Shown: positions 11,701-26,700, numbered from the stretch's first letter. The stretch: 64,000 nucleotides of DNA from Siphonodentalium dalli (GCA_032622095.1 CP136065.1:248929474-248993473), one strand, 5' to 3'. Notes: a model not told the origin generated them from the letters alone. Numbers and translations: made by a program.

Positions 11701-14700
11701 AGTTTCTTCAATTTGTAATTCAAGGATTTGTTCGCTCTTTAGATGCCGTCATCGGGTCGCTATCCGAGGTAGGTTTACGTTTGTGAGAAACTACTCTTTT
11801 GTGTAAAATTAATTAATTATTTTTCCAATATTTTTGTCGGAATCACAAAGTTCTGAATGTTTGCCCGGCGTACATATAAGTTATAGCGGGGAATACTTAT
11901 TAACATGCATAGTAGTTTCTAACAAACTTGCATCTGATAGTGACACGGTGGCCGATGGTGGTAAGGCCAAAACAAAAAACTTCTCTGTTTCCGATAACAT
12001 TGGGATAATTTTCCAGACAGGCAGGCAGGGATTTTTTTTTTTAAACCTTTCAGTCGTAAGTGATATAATAGTGTAGTTACAGCCCCATGAAATATGGTAG
12101 ATCAATGAGCATTAAAAATGAGCCAAGCATTGGGTAAAAACATGTTGTCCCTTGAATTCATTCACTCTGCAGTATGATCTCTACCAATAACTGACTAATT
12201 TTTGCTTTCGGGATTGGGGAAAAAACAATAAATATTGACATTGACACTCTAACAGGTAACTTTTGACTAGCCTTCTGGAGAAAAAAAAAAATTTGAGGCA
12301 GGCAAGAAAATCTCAGCCAGGCAGGGTATCGGAAACAAAGAGTTTTTTTTTTTGGCCTAACTAAATTATGAACGGATTATTGGATGCCAAAAACAAAAAA
12401 ATCCCCAACGTTATGCCAACCAATTTAGTTTGAGTTCCCAACATTGTCCCTCCGTTGGGTCAACGTTATGCCAACCAAATGGTTTAGCGTCCAACGTTAT
12501 GCCAACCATGTAGTCTGGATATCAACGTTGCATGGCCCAATGTTGGGCCAACACTCTCTATATGTCGTCCAACGTTGGCCCAACGTTGACCCAATGAGCA
12601 AAATTACGTTGGCCCAATGTTGGTTGCCCTACGTTGGCCCAACCATTCAGATGTTGGTTGTGCCAACGTTGGCCCAACCATGTCATGCTATCTGGGTTAA
12701 TTCATTATTTAAAACTTTGATCTCAATAGGCAGGTCAGGGAAATCCTGAAATTGAGGTATTAAACCTCGAATTAAGTACAAAACCCCGATCGAGGTTCTT
12801 CGAGATCATGTGATCAGTTACATGGACTCACCTTCATAGTGTAAGATGAAATACATGTACTCCACATTATATTACTTCCATCAGTATCATTTTTATGTGT
12901 ACCCATACCATGTATGGTACACATAATGCCGACGTCCGGATCAACCATCCGTCGTCCGTCCGTCCGTCCGTCTGTCCGTAGACACTTGCTTTCCGATTCA
13001 ATTACTTGAATATTTTTTATCGGATCGTGTTAAAATTTTATGTGCATGTTTATGATAACACACTCCTCACCTGTATAGTTTTTGGTATCGATCAGTTGAT
13101 CGGTTTAGAAATTATTAACACTTTGCATCCGCACATAGGCATGAGCCATCCGATGCTGTAACCAAAGTACTTTTTGTCCGATTGTTTTCATATTTGATAT
13201 GTAGGTTTATAATGACACACCCCTCACCTGTATAGTTTTTGGTATCGATCGGTTGATCGGTTTGGAAAAAATTAACCCTGCACACAAATGCTATCTGATG
13301 CATCTAAGTCAAACAATTTTCTTCTGATATGCCTCATATTTCTTACCTAGGTTTTTCTTAGCACGTTCTTTATCTGTATGGTTTTTGGTATCGTTTAGTT
13401 AACCCTTTCTGCTCTTGTTTTTAAATAGACTTAATCCAAGCTGTGTTAACATAAATATTTTTCTTCTGATCAGCACCAAATTTGGTACATATGGTCCTCA
13501 CCCCAAAATACAGATCAGGTTCAAATTTGAGTTTGATCTGGTATATTTTAACAGAGTTATGGCCATTTAAAATTCAAGTAGCTTATAATCTAATTAATGC
13601 CTGCAGGCAGTCAGCTTAGCAGAGGAGATCGTATTACACAGCCAGTGTCTTATTGGAAATGAGTTTCTCTTTAGCTTCACATTAGATAAATACCATGGCT
13701 CACAGAGTGTTTAGGGGTTCTCCTTAGCCAATGCTAGTTGGAGACAGACAAATAACACTAAGTGAATAATTGAGCTCATCTCTGGAGAAGCTTGTCACAG
13801 CATCTGGGCTGTGTGCAGTGTTTGTTTATTTAAGTCTCACATTCCTATAATCTGATCTCAAGCCTCACTCTACTGCATAAATAAAATGAATATGACAGTG
13901 ATGGCCAGAGGTCATTAACTTCCACATAGGTGTCTGCTGTCTATATAGTCTTCATGACATTAGGGACTGGCTTGTTGTGTGGGTTTTGCTAAATCCAATG
14001 ACATGCTTTTTATAGACTTTTTTGTGTTTATCAGTTCATTAGTTTGGATAAGATTAACCCTATTCTATCCGATTTCATAACTCAAATATTTCCATTTATT
14101 TTATTTATAGTTCTTGGCATAGTTTATGATAACACACCCCTAACCTGCATATTGAGAGTCATATGGTTGATTTGCTTAAAAATATTAACATCTCCACCAA
14201 TCCTGTTGACACAATGTGATACTAGTAACTAGATATACTTTACATGATCACTATATATAATTGCATCCATGTTGATGCATTCTTCACTTGTTTAGATTTT
14301 GGGATCGATTGGTTTGATAAAATTAACCATAAATTATATTTCCGCTGTTACATAAATTACATCTTTCCAATGTTCAGCTTAGAAGAAAATTAACCCTACC
14401 CATTCCAATCCATGGTCATACAGTATGCTATCCAATGTAATGAATCTTATTTTCAATCTGTCCAATCTCATACTAGTACATATACCTCTAGCTATCTAAA
14501 AATTCAGCATTAAAATATTTTATATCCAATCATTATCAATAATTTTATATCCAAGTCTATACATCCCTCACTTGTACAGTGGTTCATGTATTGATTTTTT
14601 AAATGGGAAATATTAACCATTTTCTCCCATCTAAATGATCCCATGAATTTTTAATATGCAACTAACAAAAAACATAATAAAAACAGCTATGGTGCATCTT

Positions 14701-17700
14701 TCTGACTATGGATTTAGCTTAATTAGCTTTATCACTCTATAAGACATATCTGGTTGAAATTGATTGCCATATCCATGTTCCTATTGTGCATATGTGAGCA
14801 AGGTGCCCAGTAAGTCTGATTCCACTTGTGACCTCAATAGTAAGGTGTGAATTGTTGATTTTTTTGCACTCATGAAAAGGTTGGTGTAAGAATCTATTAA
14901 AATAGCTAATCAGTATCGCCAAGGTATGGGTTAAACCAGGGTTTCCGCTAGGGATAAATAACTGAGGCCGTATTTGGGGGGGGGACACTCAACGCGACGG
15001 GGCGACCATGGTTCGCTCCGTCGGGTGAAAATTTTGATGTTTGTCAGTGAAAAGAAGCAATTTCCTTGCACCTAAGACATGAAATAGGAACGTTGAATCT
15101 ACGTGGATAAAGTAAATTGAAACAGCGCATGTTTTTTGACACCAAATTATTTAGTTATTAATTTAGTATCTCCATCATCGCTGTTCAAAGGTCAAGGGTA
15201 TCAGAATGTGAACCGGATTTCGTACCGGCTGTTTTTCGTACCGATATTCTGAAGCATACCGGTAGTTGGTAACCAAGAGGTCATTCCCCTCGCTACGCTG
15301 GTTTGGGCGCAATTCCGTTTTGCAAGTAACTCCATGCATTTGAAAATGCATCTAATCTTCTCTCTGTTCGCGCCTCGTGTGGTGTTTGATGCGACTTGCA
15401 TTTGTTGCATCACATTTCCCGAAGTAGCTGAAGCGGCAAAGTCAACGCTCGCCTGAACACAATCTACGTGAATTCACATGCCTTTCAAACTGTCTACGTG
15501 GATGGTCAGTCTGCCGAACCCCTGTGTCCACCCAGGACAGACCGATTTGTTGCATTCTGGGCAGAGAACGGCGCCACCGGGAACATAGGGAGCAAATCCA
15601 CCCCCCTTTCTCTATACTGTAATTTGCCCACGGGAAGATCTCCATCCATTTTCGACGTGACGAGACAGACGAACCACCTCGAGAAGATGTCGAATCAATA
15701 CCTTGGCTATCATCTACCATAACGGAAACTATGTTCGCTCCAGTCGACGTTGAAGCAATACATTGTCGATCATATGTTGCATCAGAAACTACGTTCGTAG
15801 AGTTTGGCGCATCGTCGGTCGGCAAGTTTCCAGGTCGCCCAGTAGTATAAAACGCAGTTATTTTTGCTGATCCCTGGGCATCGTTCGGTCGCAGTTTTCT
15901 TTTGTATAATCCATCTTTGTGACTCATAATTAATTTTGTTTAAACGGACCGCTCGCAAATTTTGAAAGTATTCAACTAAAACTTCAATGTAACATGAGAC
16001 GTGACGTCGCGGGAACCGAGTGCGTGGGCAGTTTTCTTTGTCGGCAACGGTCCCTTTGATGTGACGATTGGTTTGTCTTTGACTTATGCCGACAAAGCAT
16101 TACGATGGGTGACCCATGCAACTGATTACGTATAGGCATAAAGTGCATATGTTAATCGCCCAGTGCCGGTGGCCACATTCCCGGGAAAAGAGGTTTGAGC
16201 TCGCCGGGCCATTATTGGGGAGGGGAATGAGGCCGCTTGACGGCCGGCCTGCCGTAGTAGCGGAAACCCTGGTTAAACATCTGCCGATCGTGATCGGCCT
16301 CTCGTTGGTTTAGAGTGTTTCCCCTTATGTCATGGGTGAGTATTTTGGCCAGTGGTCACATGATCTTGAAGAACTTCGATCAAGGTTTTTACACAAATCG
16401 AGGTTTAGTACATAGAGTTTGGGTTTTCCCTGACCTGATAGGGGATAACTTGAACAAATATCAGCTGATATTGTTGATAATCGATTTACGAGAGTTGCTC
16501 AATGTTGATCTAATTCAAAACCTGGCAGGTCCGTCAAGTTTGGGTGGACATGTGGGACTGTAACTCCCCTGACTACAGCCCCCCCCTGATGCACCCCTGG
16601 TACTGACATAGCATTCAGGGCGCTTATCTCTACCATGACAGGAGGTTATTGTTCTGTGGGATGATATAATCTTCTTTCTTCTCAAAATGAAAAATGACCA
16701 GAGATAATCAAGGCTCTGTAATGCCTTGTGAGATGGGAGGAAACAGTATGCTGCAGTTTTATACTGGGAGACTTTATATCATTTGTAACACTTCTAACAC
16801 CTGTCTACTAGTGATGCGGACCGGATCGGACCACCTTGGGTGGTCCGGTCCACTGCCAAGGCGGTCCAGTCCGGTCCTGTCCAGGCCATTCCGGTCCGGT
16901 ACACATGCCTGGACCGGTCCAAAACGGTCCGGTCCATCTATAATAGGCTATATGTTAATTAATTCTCTGTTTTCTAAAAGTTTTTACTCTGTATAGTACA
17001 AACTATAAGGTTACTGGAGTTCAGTGCATTGCAATCAGTCCATACATGTCAAAACTTACATTGTTTGCCGATTGTATGCATCATTGTCTGTCTCTGGTGG
17101 GATATACTGGGAGCGATGCACGATAATAGTATTTCTAGTAATGCGAACATGCACTAATTAAATGTATTGGGCATATATATAGCTAGCTAGGGCCAGAATG
17201 TGTTATAACCAATCTAACATGGCACTCAACTGATCGTATGCATGATTCGTATCATACTTATTTTCATTAAATTGAAATTTAAACGAAATAGCTATACTGA
17301 TGACAATTATACAAATGTGTACTAATATGACTACTACATTAATATTGGAGATTGTGATGGCTGATTGTATAGTCCTGACAATTACAGTTATATACCTAGG
17401 CTAAGTACAGCTACTATAATACTATTGGATTAATGTGACTGTCTTGTGTATGTACTATGTAATGTGGTTTGCATGTTTCTTCGATAATTATAACTGTGAA
17501 AAACAATAGAATACTCGATTCGATATCCATTCAAATTGATTAGTTGATGCCATGTTACACTGTTTATGACAAATAGTTCCATACTCATTCAGTTGCATGT
17601 TTGTCGCATTGGTAGGGTGCTACATAGTGTTGGACATTAAATCAGGCGGCCGCCCACACTGGCACTTTCATTATGAGGAAAGTGACATGTACAATGTACA

Positions 17701-20700
17701 TCTATACATTGTTTTCGTGACATCAAATGTTTAATAGATATTAACCACTTCAATGCGTCAATACATCGTTGCTAATTGATATGACGGCAAATACGCAATA
17801 ATATTCGCGATAGTTTATTATAACTGAAGTAAAATAGTGGACCGGACCGGTGAGTACCGGACCGGCGGCAAAAAGCGGTCCGGTCCAGTAACACCCGGAC
17901 CGGACCGCGGTCCACCCCTGGACCGCGGACCGGACCGGTCCAAAGCGGTCCGGTCCGCATCACTACTGTCTACAAGCATTCTCACTGGAATCTTAGAAAG
18001 TATGTAAGTTAACGCTCTGTAACGCTTTGTAACATGTTGCTACACTGAGATGGGAGGTAACAATATGCTGTGGCTTTTTACTGGGGACTTTATATCATTT
18101 GTAACACCTGTCTATGAGTGGTCTCTCTGGAATCTTAGAAATCATGAAACACTCCGTAATGCTTTGTAACATGTCGCTACACTGATATGGGAGAAAACAA
18201 TATGCTGTGGTTTTCTACTGGGGACTTTATATCATTTGTAACATTTGTAACACCCGTCTACGAGTATAAAAGTATAAATATTTCATTCTATGAATGCAAG
18301 ATGTTACATTTTGTTACACTTTTAACATTTGTGACGGTATTACAAAATGCCTAGTGGTGGACAAGTGTACCGGTTTCATACATGTACATGTATCTTTAGA
18401 AGCCTCAATTGTTTTCCTTTTCAGGTGACAAAGATAATCAAGTCGAATGAATGTGACTCATCAACCAGGCGCTCCATTTATGATGCGGTCGGTTTCAAGT
18501 TTCTAGCTCGACTTCTCAAAACAAGTAAATAATACTTAATCCTGTTAGATTGTTAATTTATCTGATTATATATGCTCTCCATTTATGATGCAGTCGGTTT
18601 CATGTTTCTAGCTCAACTTCTCAAAACAAGTAAATAATACTTAATCCTGTTAGATTGTTAATTTATCTGTTTATATATGCTCTCCATTTATGATGCGGTC
18701 GGTTTCAAGTTTCTAGCTCGACTTCTCAAAACAAGTAAATAATACTTAGTCCTGTTAGATTGTTAATTTATCTGTTTATATATGCCAGGGTTTCCGCCAG
18801 GCCGGCTGCGGGTCTGTCACACGGACCCATTCCCCCCGTCGGTCGTTGCATGAAATCCCGTTCATACACAAATAAATGACGTTATTTAAAACTTATTCAG
18901 TCTTGCCTGTGTCGACAGGCTATACATCTACACTTATTTTCATTAATATTGACATATGAAATCGACACAGTCCATCTCCCGAAAAAAACAATAAGAATAG
19001 CATGCAAATACATTGGAGCAAAACATCAAAGGCGGCAAACATCAATGCCATCAGAATAAGCATGCGTCAGCTGCAGACTTATTTCGTCAGCATATCGGTG
19101 CCATAAATGGGTCTGTTTTTGACGTCGCGTTCAGTTCAGCGCAAACTAACCATGAGCCATAAAAAGGGTGAATATAAAAGAAAAATATGACCAGAAGATG
19201 CAAAGGGTTCGGCGTAGATTAGCAATTTTTTTAGACATGAGACTGAAAGCCAGACAGGTATAGATGGTCAAGTTACACATAGTGACAGTTCCATGTTAAG
19301 ATGAATGTGCAGAACCTTGCCTTGGTACTTTAACAAATACGTCGTCTGACAGAACGCAATCAAGTCGACAATGGGGTGATGAATATCAGTGGGCCTTTTA
19401 CAACGCCGCTAAGTCCAGGTGGATATGCCAACTGTGTACGAATTGGCACGGACAAATACCACGGGCACCGGATACCGACCCATGGTGGGTTGATAAAGGC
19501 ATCAGACTAAGCGATCATCCAAGGCGCCAATTTGAAAAACACCAAAATTCATCAGTCCACCGAAATTGTCTAACTACATGTACTAGCATTGACAGAGTAG
19601 CCGCCACTACAGCCGGGTCCGTGATTCAACAACTACAATATGCCTCAGATACCACTCGGGATGAGAACAGGGGAAAGATAGTGGGAATTTTCAAAATTAT
19701 GGAACTGGTTGTGAAACGAAACTGGGCTTATTCTACTTCCCTTCCTGACATTGTATCACTTGTGGAAGATCTCGGTGTGGATTTGAAACTACTGGGAACC
19801 ACTACATATCTTTCACACCAATCTAATGAAGAAATGATAAAATGTATGAGTGAGTACATAGAGGAAACAATGTGGGATGAATGTAAAAGTGCTAGTTTCT
19901 AGAATATCGTAAAGTATATAAATAGTGCATTCGAACAACGAAAGAACTTAGTGTCTAATGCCAACCTCAAGCAGTAACGATTTACCTTATAAACTTACGT
20001 CAGTCGTATAGCCTTGGCATACCACATTACAGTACGTAAATATTTGTTTTATTGTCTATGTGAAATGTGCATGTATATGTTTCATTGTGTCTTATGTTAA
20101 CCATCAATGTTGAAGTTGTGACAATAAAATCTTATCGTATGAAAATTCAAAATTGTCTAGTGGAAAACGAATATCTAAGTTTGCTTTAATTGTGTCTATG
20201 TTAATCATCATCATCATCATCATCATCATAATCATGGAACAAATCTTTCGACTTTTTGTTCCAGTACTAATGAAAATGTATTGGTAAAAAATGTCACAAT
20301 CATAATGGATTTAAATTATGTTGTTATGCTGGTAGAGTTCTGTCATTGACATCGTCATATAGATATCGCCTGTTGTGGAAATATGAATCTATTAACATTT
20401 TAAATTCCTTCAGAGATGGTGTTGCTACTATGTGGTTTGGTAACGCATTCCAGTCTTCTATTTATATATCCTCTGTGTGAAGAAGTATTTCCCATAGTCC
20501 TTTAACACTGTTCGCTTCTGTAACTTCCATTGGTGACCTCTAGTTTTATCGGACAAACTTTTCTGGAATAGTTCATGAGTATCAACGTTGTAGTGGTCAT
20601 TTAAAAACCTGTACACTTCTATTAAGTCTCCCCGGAAACGTCTATACTTCAGGGACATTATGTTTAGTTCGATCATGCGTTCTCTATAACTAAGTTGCTT

Positions 20701-23700
20701 CAGCTGCGGGTACCAGTTTCGTTGCTTTCCTTTGAACCCTTTCGAGAATTATACTCTGGTATTTATGTCGAGGATGCCATGCGGAATTGCCATACTCTAG
20801 CACAGGACGTACCATGCTCACATATAATTGTCTAAATGTGCCCAGATCTAAGTGGGAGAAGGTTCTGTAAATTATTCCAATGATTTTACTTGCTTTGTTG
20901 CAAATTTGATGTATGTGTTCGTCGAATTTGAGTTTGTTATCAATTATAACCCCTAGATCTCTCTCCGAGTGACTAATAAAATGGGAGTTTCTTCATGTGT
21001 GCTTGTATCAATCATGTGGCAGTTTATTTGTAGATTGTTATGCCCAAAATGGATCACGTGAATTTTATCGTTGTTGAATCGGAGTTGCCATTTCTCTGAC
21101 CACTTACACACAGCATTTATTTCTTTTTGGATGTCATCGTGTTGCGGGTTTACTGTAAGTTTCGTGTCATCGGCAAACATTTCACAGAAACAATTTACAC
21201 TATCGGGCAAGTCATTTATGTAGAGTAGAAACAATATTGGGCCAAGAACGCTTCCTTGTGGTACACCACTAGTGACCATTTTCCATTCAGAATACTGATT
21301 TCCTATCCGGACGCGTTGTTGTCTTATTAAAACCCACCCTTTTACAGACAATTGCACAGAATATTGTTTGGGCTTTATATATCTTACGGTGCTATCATTT
21401 TTTATTGCAGAAAAAGTTCCAGAAGACTGCTCACCATACATATATAGGTCAATTGCATTGAGTCTGCTTGTGTGCTTTAGTACAGATCATGATTTGGTGA
21501 GCCATATATATATATAGGTCAATTGTATGGTGAGCCATACATATTTAGGTCAATTGTATGGTGAGCCATACATGTATAGGTCAATTGTATTGAGTCTAAC
21601 AATGTATTCCTTATTCCATTGTTACAACTACATGTATGAGCAAGGTGTGGGGAGATCTTGAGTAAAATCTGAGGTGAGTCGAAATATCAGGGAGGGGGTG
21701 ATGATAATCTAGGTATTTTTTGTTACTGCCTCAGTTTACTTATTATACCCCCCCCCCCCCACACTGATTATACCCCTATTATGTCTCCCATAGCAGAAGA
21801 GGCCATATACAGGTATGGGTTCCAACATTGTCCGCTTGTAACAAATCTTTTCATTGGGAAATTGTAAGACTGACCATAATGGACTAGGTTACAATTTGTG
21901 TATCGTTCAATGATAATTCTCAGAAGCATATTTTGAATATTGATGCTGATCACCCTTAAATGATTAGACCAATTCAAAAACTCTAGGAAACATATTTTCA
22001 CCCCTTATATCAAATTGGCTTATGGAGACATAGGCTCAGATTGAAGTTCCCAAATGGTGAATATTGTGATGTAATTACAACTACTTTCTCTTTCGGTTAA
22101 ATACGTGCATTTGATTGGTCAATTGCCCTTAGATACGCTTGGTAGCGACGATTTCTATCAGCCGAGGGAAATGTCATTTCCCACATCACAACGCGCAGTG
22201 ATACTTTAAGAAATTGGGCAACATGCACGAACGGTCGCCCAACATCATGATGCCATTTCCTAAAAGCGTCCATAGTTACCATACCGTGAAAATTAAATTA
22301 ACGAATTAGACAGATCAGTGAAACTATGAAATGTGATAATTTAGTTGGGGATAAAGGAATGTTTTACATAACTATTCCACCATTAGTATTAGCATTTATC
22401 CAGCTTTGTGTCAATACTAATATGACATGGTAGTGGTCATGAGAGCATAGAATGCACCATTGTAGCGATTGTTTACTTTTCGAGTTTGTCACCGGAGAAC
22501 GCAAATTCGGTGGGGAAATTTGGGAACACTGCTTCAGAATTGCTATCGAATCAGATTGTCTTTATGACAATAGATGTTCTAGAATCGTTTTAAATAAGTG
22601 AAATTTACACCAGCAAGTACAGTTTAATAGTTTACGGTGTGGTGTCTTGCTTTTGTATAGGTTGGAAAGTTGGAAACAGAGATCGAATTGTGTGTGTTCA
22701 TCTCGAACTTCCGGTCAGTCGCCCAATTTATTCTCGACCCGATTTCCCATTTTCCATTAAAAGAGCAACTGAAGTCCAGACACAAATATCACCTGGGTAG
22801 TTTTACTATTTTAGTGTTTTTAATATAGTTTCTTAAAAAAAACTAGTTTAATCACCAACTAATATGCAGATTGTCGTAATTATAAGCAATCAATGTCGTT
22901 TTTAATGCATCTGTCGGCGTATAGAAGTGTCTGATGCTGAATTACTTACTGTATAATTTCGCAAAGAGAAATTATACTAAGTATGTAGTTTGACATCAGA
23001 CACTTCTATACGCTGACAGATGCATCGAAAACGACGTTTATTGCATATGTACACCCATTGGGAATCTTGATTATGCAATGTGTCATCTGCCAATTTGGGG
23101 ATATCGAGAAACTAAACTAAAAAAATAAATAAAATCTGTGTGAAGAGTAGAAATTTTATAATAAAGAAACTTTCAAGAGAAGATGAGGCCTAAGCAGATT
23201 GGGGTCCCCAGCGGGTGTATTTAGTGATGCTAACCCGCTATGAGGGATAGTGTCACTAAATTCACCCTCTGGGGACCTCATTCCTGAAATGACACACACT
23301 AAACTCAGGATTGAATAGCTCTTTTAAAATATCATTGTTTCATCTCTGTTTCTATTCAACATTAGGTAATATGGAAGGTGGAAGTGACAACAACCTCTGA
23401 AGATAATGCATGAAAATGTACAAATCACACCTCTATCACTCACTCACACTCAAATTATAAACTCCCAGTTAATTTTTAGCTCAACTTTAATTTGTAAACA
23501 TTGAGCTATTGCCATGGGTTGGTGTCCATCGTCCATGCACAATATCAAAGTGAAATTTAGATTTCAACATGTATATACTGGAATGGTCTGTTATTAATTT
23601 TGAGGGGTTTTCAGAAAAAAATAAGCAGGGGCGCCGGAAGCATCCAAGGGCAGGGGGGGGCAGAGCCTACAAAAAGGGCACTTTTCCGCAAAAAAGGGCA

Positions 23701-26700
23701 TTTTCTCCGCAAACTCCAGCTGCAAACTCGGGAAAATAACCATAAATTCAATGTGGCAAAAATCCCTATTTTAATGGTATTTGTCGGTTTTCATGGCCGT
23801 TTTGTGATAAAATTGGCAAAAAATTAATATTCCTTGTGAAATTGGTGGTATTTGGACCAAAAAAGTCACATTTTGATATAAAAACACAAGATTAAACGCA
23901 CAAAAAGCATTTTCTGTCTCCAGAAAAAGGGCAAGTCCTGCCCCCCGCTCACCCCCAGGGTGGTCAGCTGCCCCCTCTGCCCCCCCCCCTCTTCCGGCGC
24001 CCCTGAAAATAAGCAGGTGCAACAGAAAATAACAAGTGCAGAAAATACAAGTGCAGAAGTAGTCCTATTTATTGGAGGGAAATGTTCAGATAATAAGTTC
24101 AACAAATTACCTTTGGTCGGTTGTTGAACATAGTATCTGAACATTTCCTAAAGGAACTAATCATCAATGAGTATTTAGTATAGAAATGTGTCCACGCCTT
24201 TTATATTTAGTATAGAAATGTGTCCATGCCTTTTATATTTAGTATAGAAATGTGTCCACGCCTTTAGTATATAAATGTGTCCACGCCTTTTATATTTAGT
24301 ATAGAAATGTGTCCACGCCTTTTATATTTAGTATAGAAATGTGTCCACGCCTTTTATATTTAGTATAGAAATGTGTCCATGCCTTTTATATTTAGTATAG
24401 AAATGTGTCCACGCCTTTTATATTTAGTATAGAAATGTGTCCACGCCTTTTATATTTAGTATAGAAATGTGTCCACTCCTTTTATTATTAGTATAGAAAT
24501 GTGTCCACGCCTTTTATATTTAGTATAGAAATGTGTCCATGCCTTTTATGTCTGCATTTTGTTTGTGATAAGATTTATTTTCAAAAATTTCCAGGCCGGC
24601 CACCAAGATCTGTTGCAGCATATCCCACTATTGAATGAAATCATATCCAGTGAAAAGTGAGTAATATGAAAGTAAGATTCAGAAATGTCACTTAGAACTA
24701 GTACAAATAGTGAATTAACAAATATAAACAATTATGTTGATATTATATTTATGATAAGTATATCCTGAATGCACACAACAAAAACATTAACTGCTAAGAA
24801 TTATATGCAAAAAGTGAAATACCTTCATTTTAACAGACATGATTTTATGGAGCTTTTAACAAGATTGTTCCAAACATCTGGGCATGTCAGTTTGAATGTC
24901 CATTTTCCATGATATCACTGCACCTTGTTGTGCAATACTTTTTTGGGTAAAATTCTATTTGAAACCTCATGGAGGTTTGCACTCCAAATACACCTAATAA
25001 TATTTGCTTTTGAATATTTCCCGGCATCGAAATAGGTCAATAAATACCTGAACTATCTTCCTACGAGCATTATAATTCCCAGAAAGATGCATTGAAGTGA
25101 TAAAAAATACAACTTCAAAATATTGTATGGGCCCCGTACAAATATGGTGCCATTTGTATTCATCAGAGTTCTGGAATCAGAAATGGAACGTCGGAAAGGT
25201 TATATTTGTATTATCTTAACATGAAACTATTAAAAAAATACTTCGCTCACCGCTTTCTCTTCATTTTAATCATCAAAATTATGTTGTGCCTTTGACGACA
25301 ACATTAGATATTCTTCCCATAGTCTACAATTGCAATGTTTATGCAACCGCTGAATAAAAAAAAGGAACCGGCTCAAATGAAATGATCTCAACATTATCGA
25401 AAAATCTAAGAAACAAAACACGTATTTTCAGTGCTATATCGACAAAAAATTGTTCGAAAAAAAATCTTCCACGTATATATGCTATGCTTTGTTATACTTC
25501 TTTCCAAATTAGGATAAATAAGTAAAAATCTCTCATCACTGAAATGTTCTCTAAAAAAGCCTCGTCGCGAACATTTTTATTAATATTTTCTATTAGAAAT
25601 ATTTTATTTACACAAAGAAAAATGAATTATTTTTTATTTCTGAAGTATGTTTTCCAGATATTGAGACAAAAATAAAAATGATTAGCCACCCCTCCCTCAT
25701 CCCAAAGTTGAAAACACAGATATTTTATTTTAATGGCCTTGTGTATACATAATTTTGGAGTTGGAATGAGCCATGTCTATTTAAATAAGAAGCATCACCA
25801 AGGTTGCACATGATGTAACACTTACTGTATCACTCTCTTGGCAGCACTGAAGAACAAGAGATGCACTGTCTCAAGGATGATGCATATGAACTGTTAACTA
25901 ACATCACTCTAACATCGTCGGGTCTCAGGTCATTATCAGAGCAGAAGACACCAACCGTTCTTACAGAAATATATACTAATCAGATACATGGTAAGCTGTT
26001 AACTAACATCACTCTAACACCGTCGGGTCTCAGGTCATTATCAGAGCAGAAGACACCAACCGTTCTTACAGAAATATATACTAATCAGATACATGGTAAG
26101 CTGTTAACTAATATCACACTAACATCGTTGGGTCTCAGGTCATTATCAGAGCAGAAGACGCCAACCGTTCTTACAGAAATATATACTAATCAGATACATG
26201 GTAAGCTGTTAACTAATATCACTCTAACACCGTCGGGTCTCAGGTCATTATCAGAACAGAAGACGCCAACCGTTCTTACAGAAATATATACTAATCAGAT
26301 ACATGGTAAGCTGTTAACTAATATCACACTAACATCGTTGGGTCTCAGGTCATTATCAGAGCAGAAGACGCCAACCGTTCTTACAGAAATATATACTAAT
26401 CAGATACATGGTAAGCTGTTAACTAACATCACTCTAACACCGTCGGGTCTCAGGTCATTATCAGAGCAGAAGACACCAACCGTTCTTACAGAAATATATA
26501 CTAATCAGATACATGGTAAGCTGTTAACTAATATCACTCTAACACCGTCGGGTCTCAGGTCATTATCAGAGCAGAAGACGCCAACCGTTCTTACAGAAAT
26601 ATATACTAATCAGATACATGGTAAGCTGTTAACTAACATCACTCTAACACCGTCGGGTCTCAGGTCATTATCAGAGCAGAAGACGCCAACCGTTCTTACA

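Larger units (their letters stand above)
9020..12696. mobile_element. large terminal-inverted-repeat element in intron 1
   Basis: The ends are CCCAGATAGCATGAC (9020) and GTCATGCTATCTGGG (to 12696), reverse complements. Just inside both ends are long stretches of variants of GTTGGCCCAACGTTGGCCC (9040-9345, 11005-11400, 12405-12680), which are themselves near-palindromic. TTAA follows the right end directly (12697-12700) and occurs a few bases before the left end, so a TTAA-type target is possible but not clean. Several open frames (8963-9436 minus, 11250-11693 plus and others) run through these repeats and have no recognisable domain. No transposase was recognised. Confidence 0.75.
12731..16437. 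mobile_element. large inverted-repeat element with 5-bp direct repeats, hosting a nested hAT relic
   Basis: Left end CAGGTCAGGGAAATCCTGAA and right end TTTCCCTGACCTG are inverted, and the similarity extends about 100 bp inward (AACCTCGA, ATCGAGGTTCTTCGAGATCA and ATGTGATCA against ATCTTGAAGAACTTCGATCA and AATCGAGGTTTAGTAC). The direct repeat ATAGG flanks both ends (12726-12730 and 16438-16442). The interior holds a TCCG-rich tandem region (12890-14700) and a younger nested hAT-like element (14937-16271). No transposase belonging to the outer element was recognised. Confidence 0.75.
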
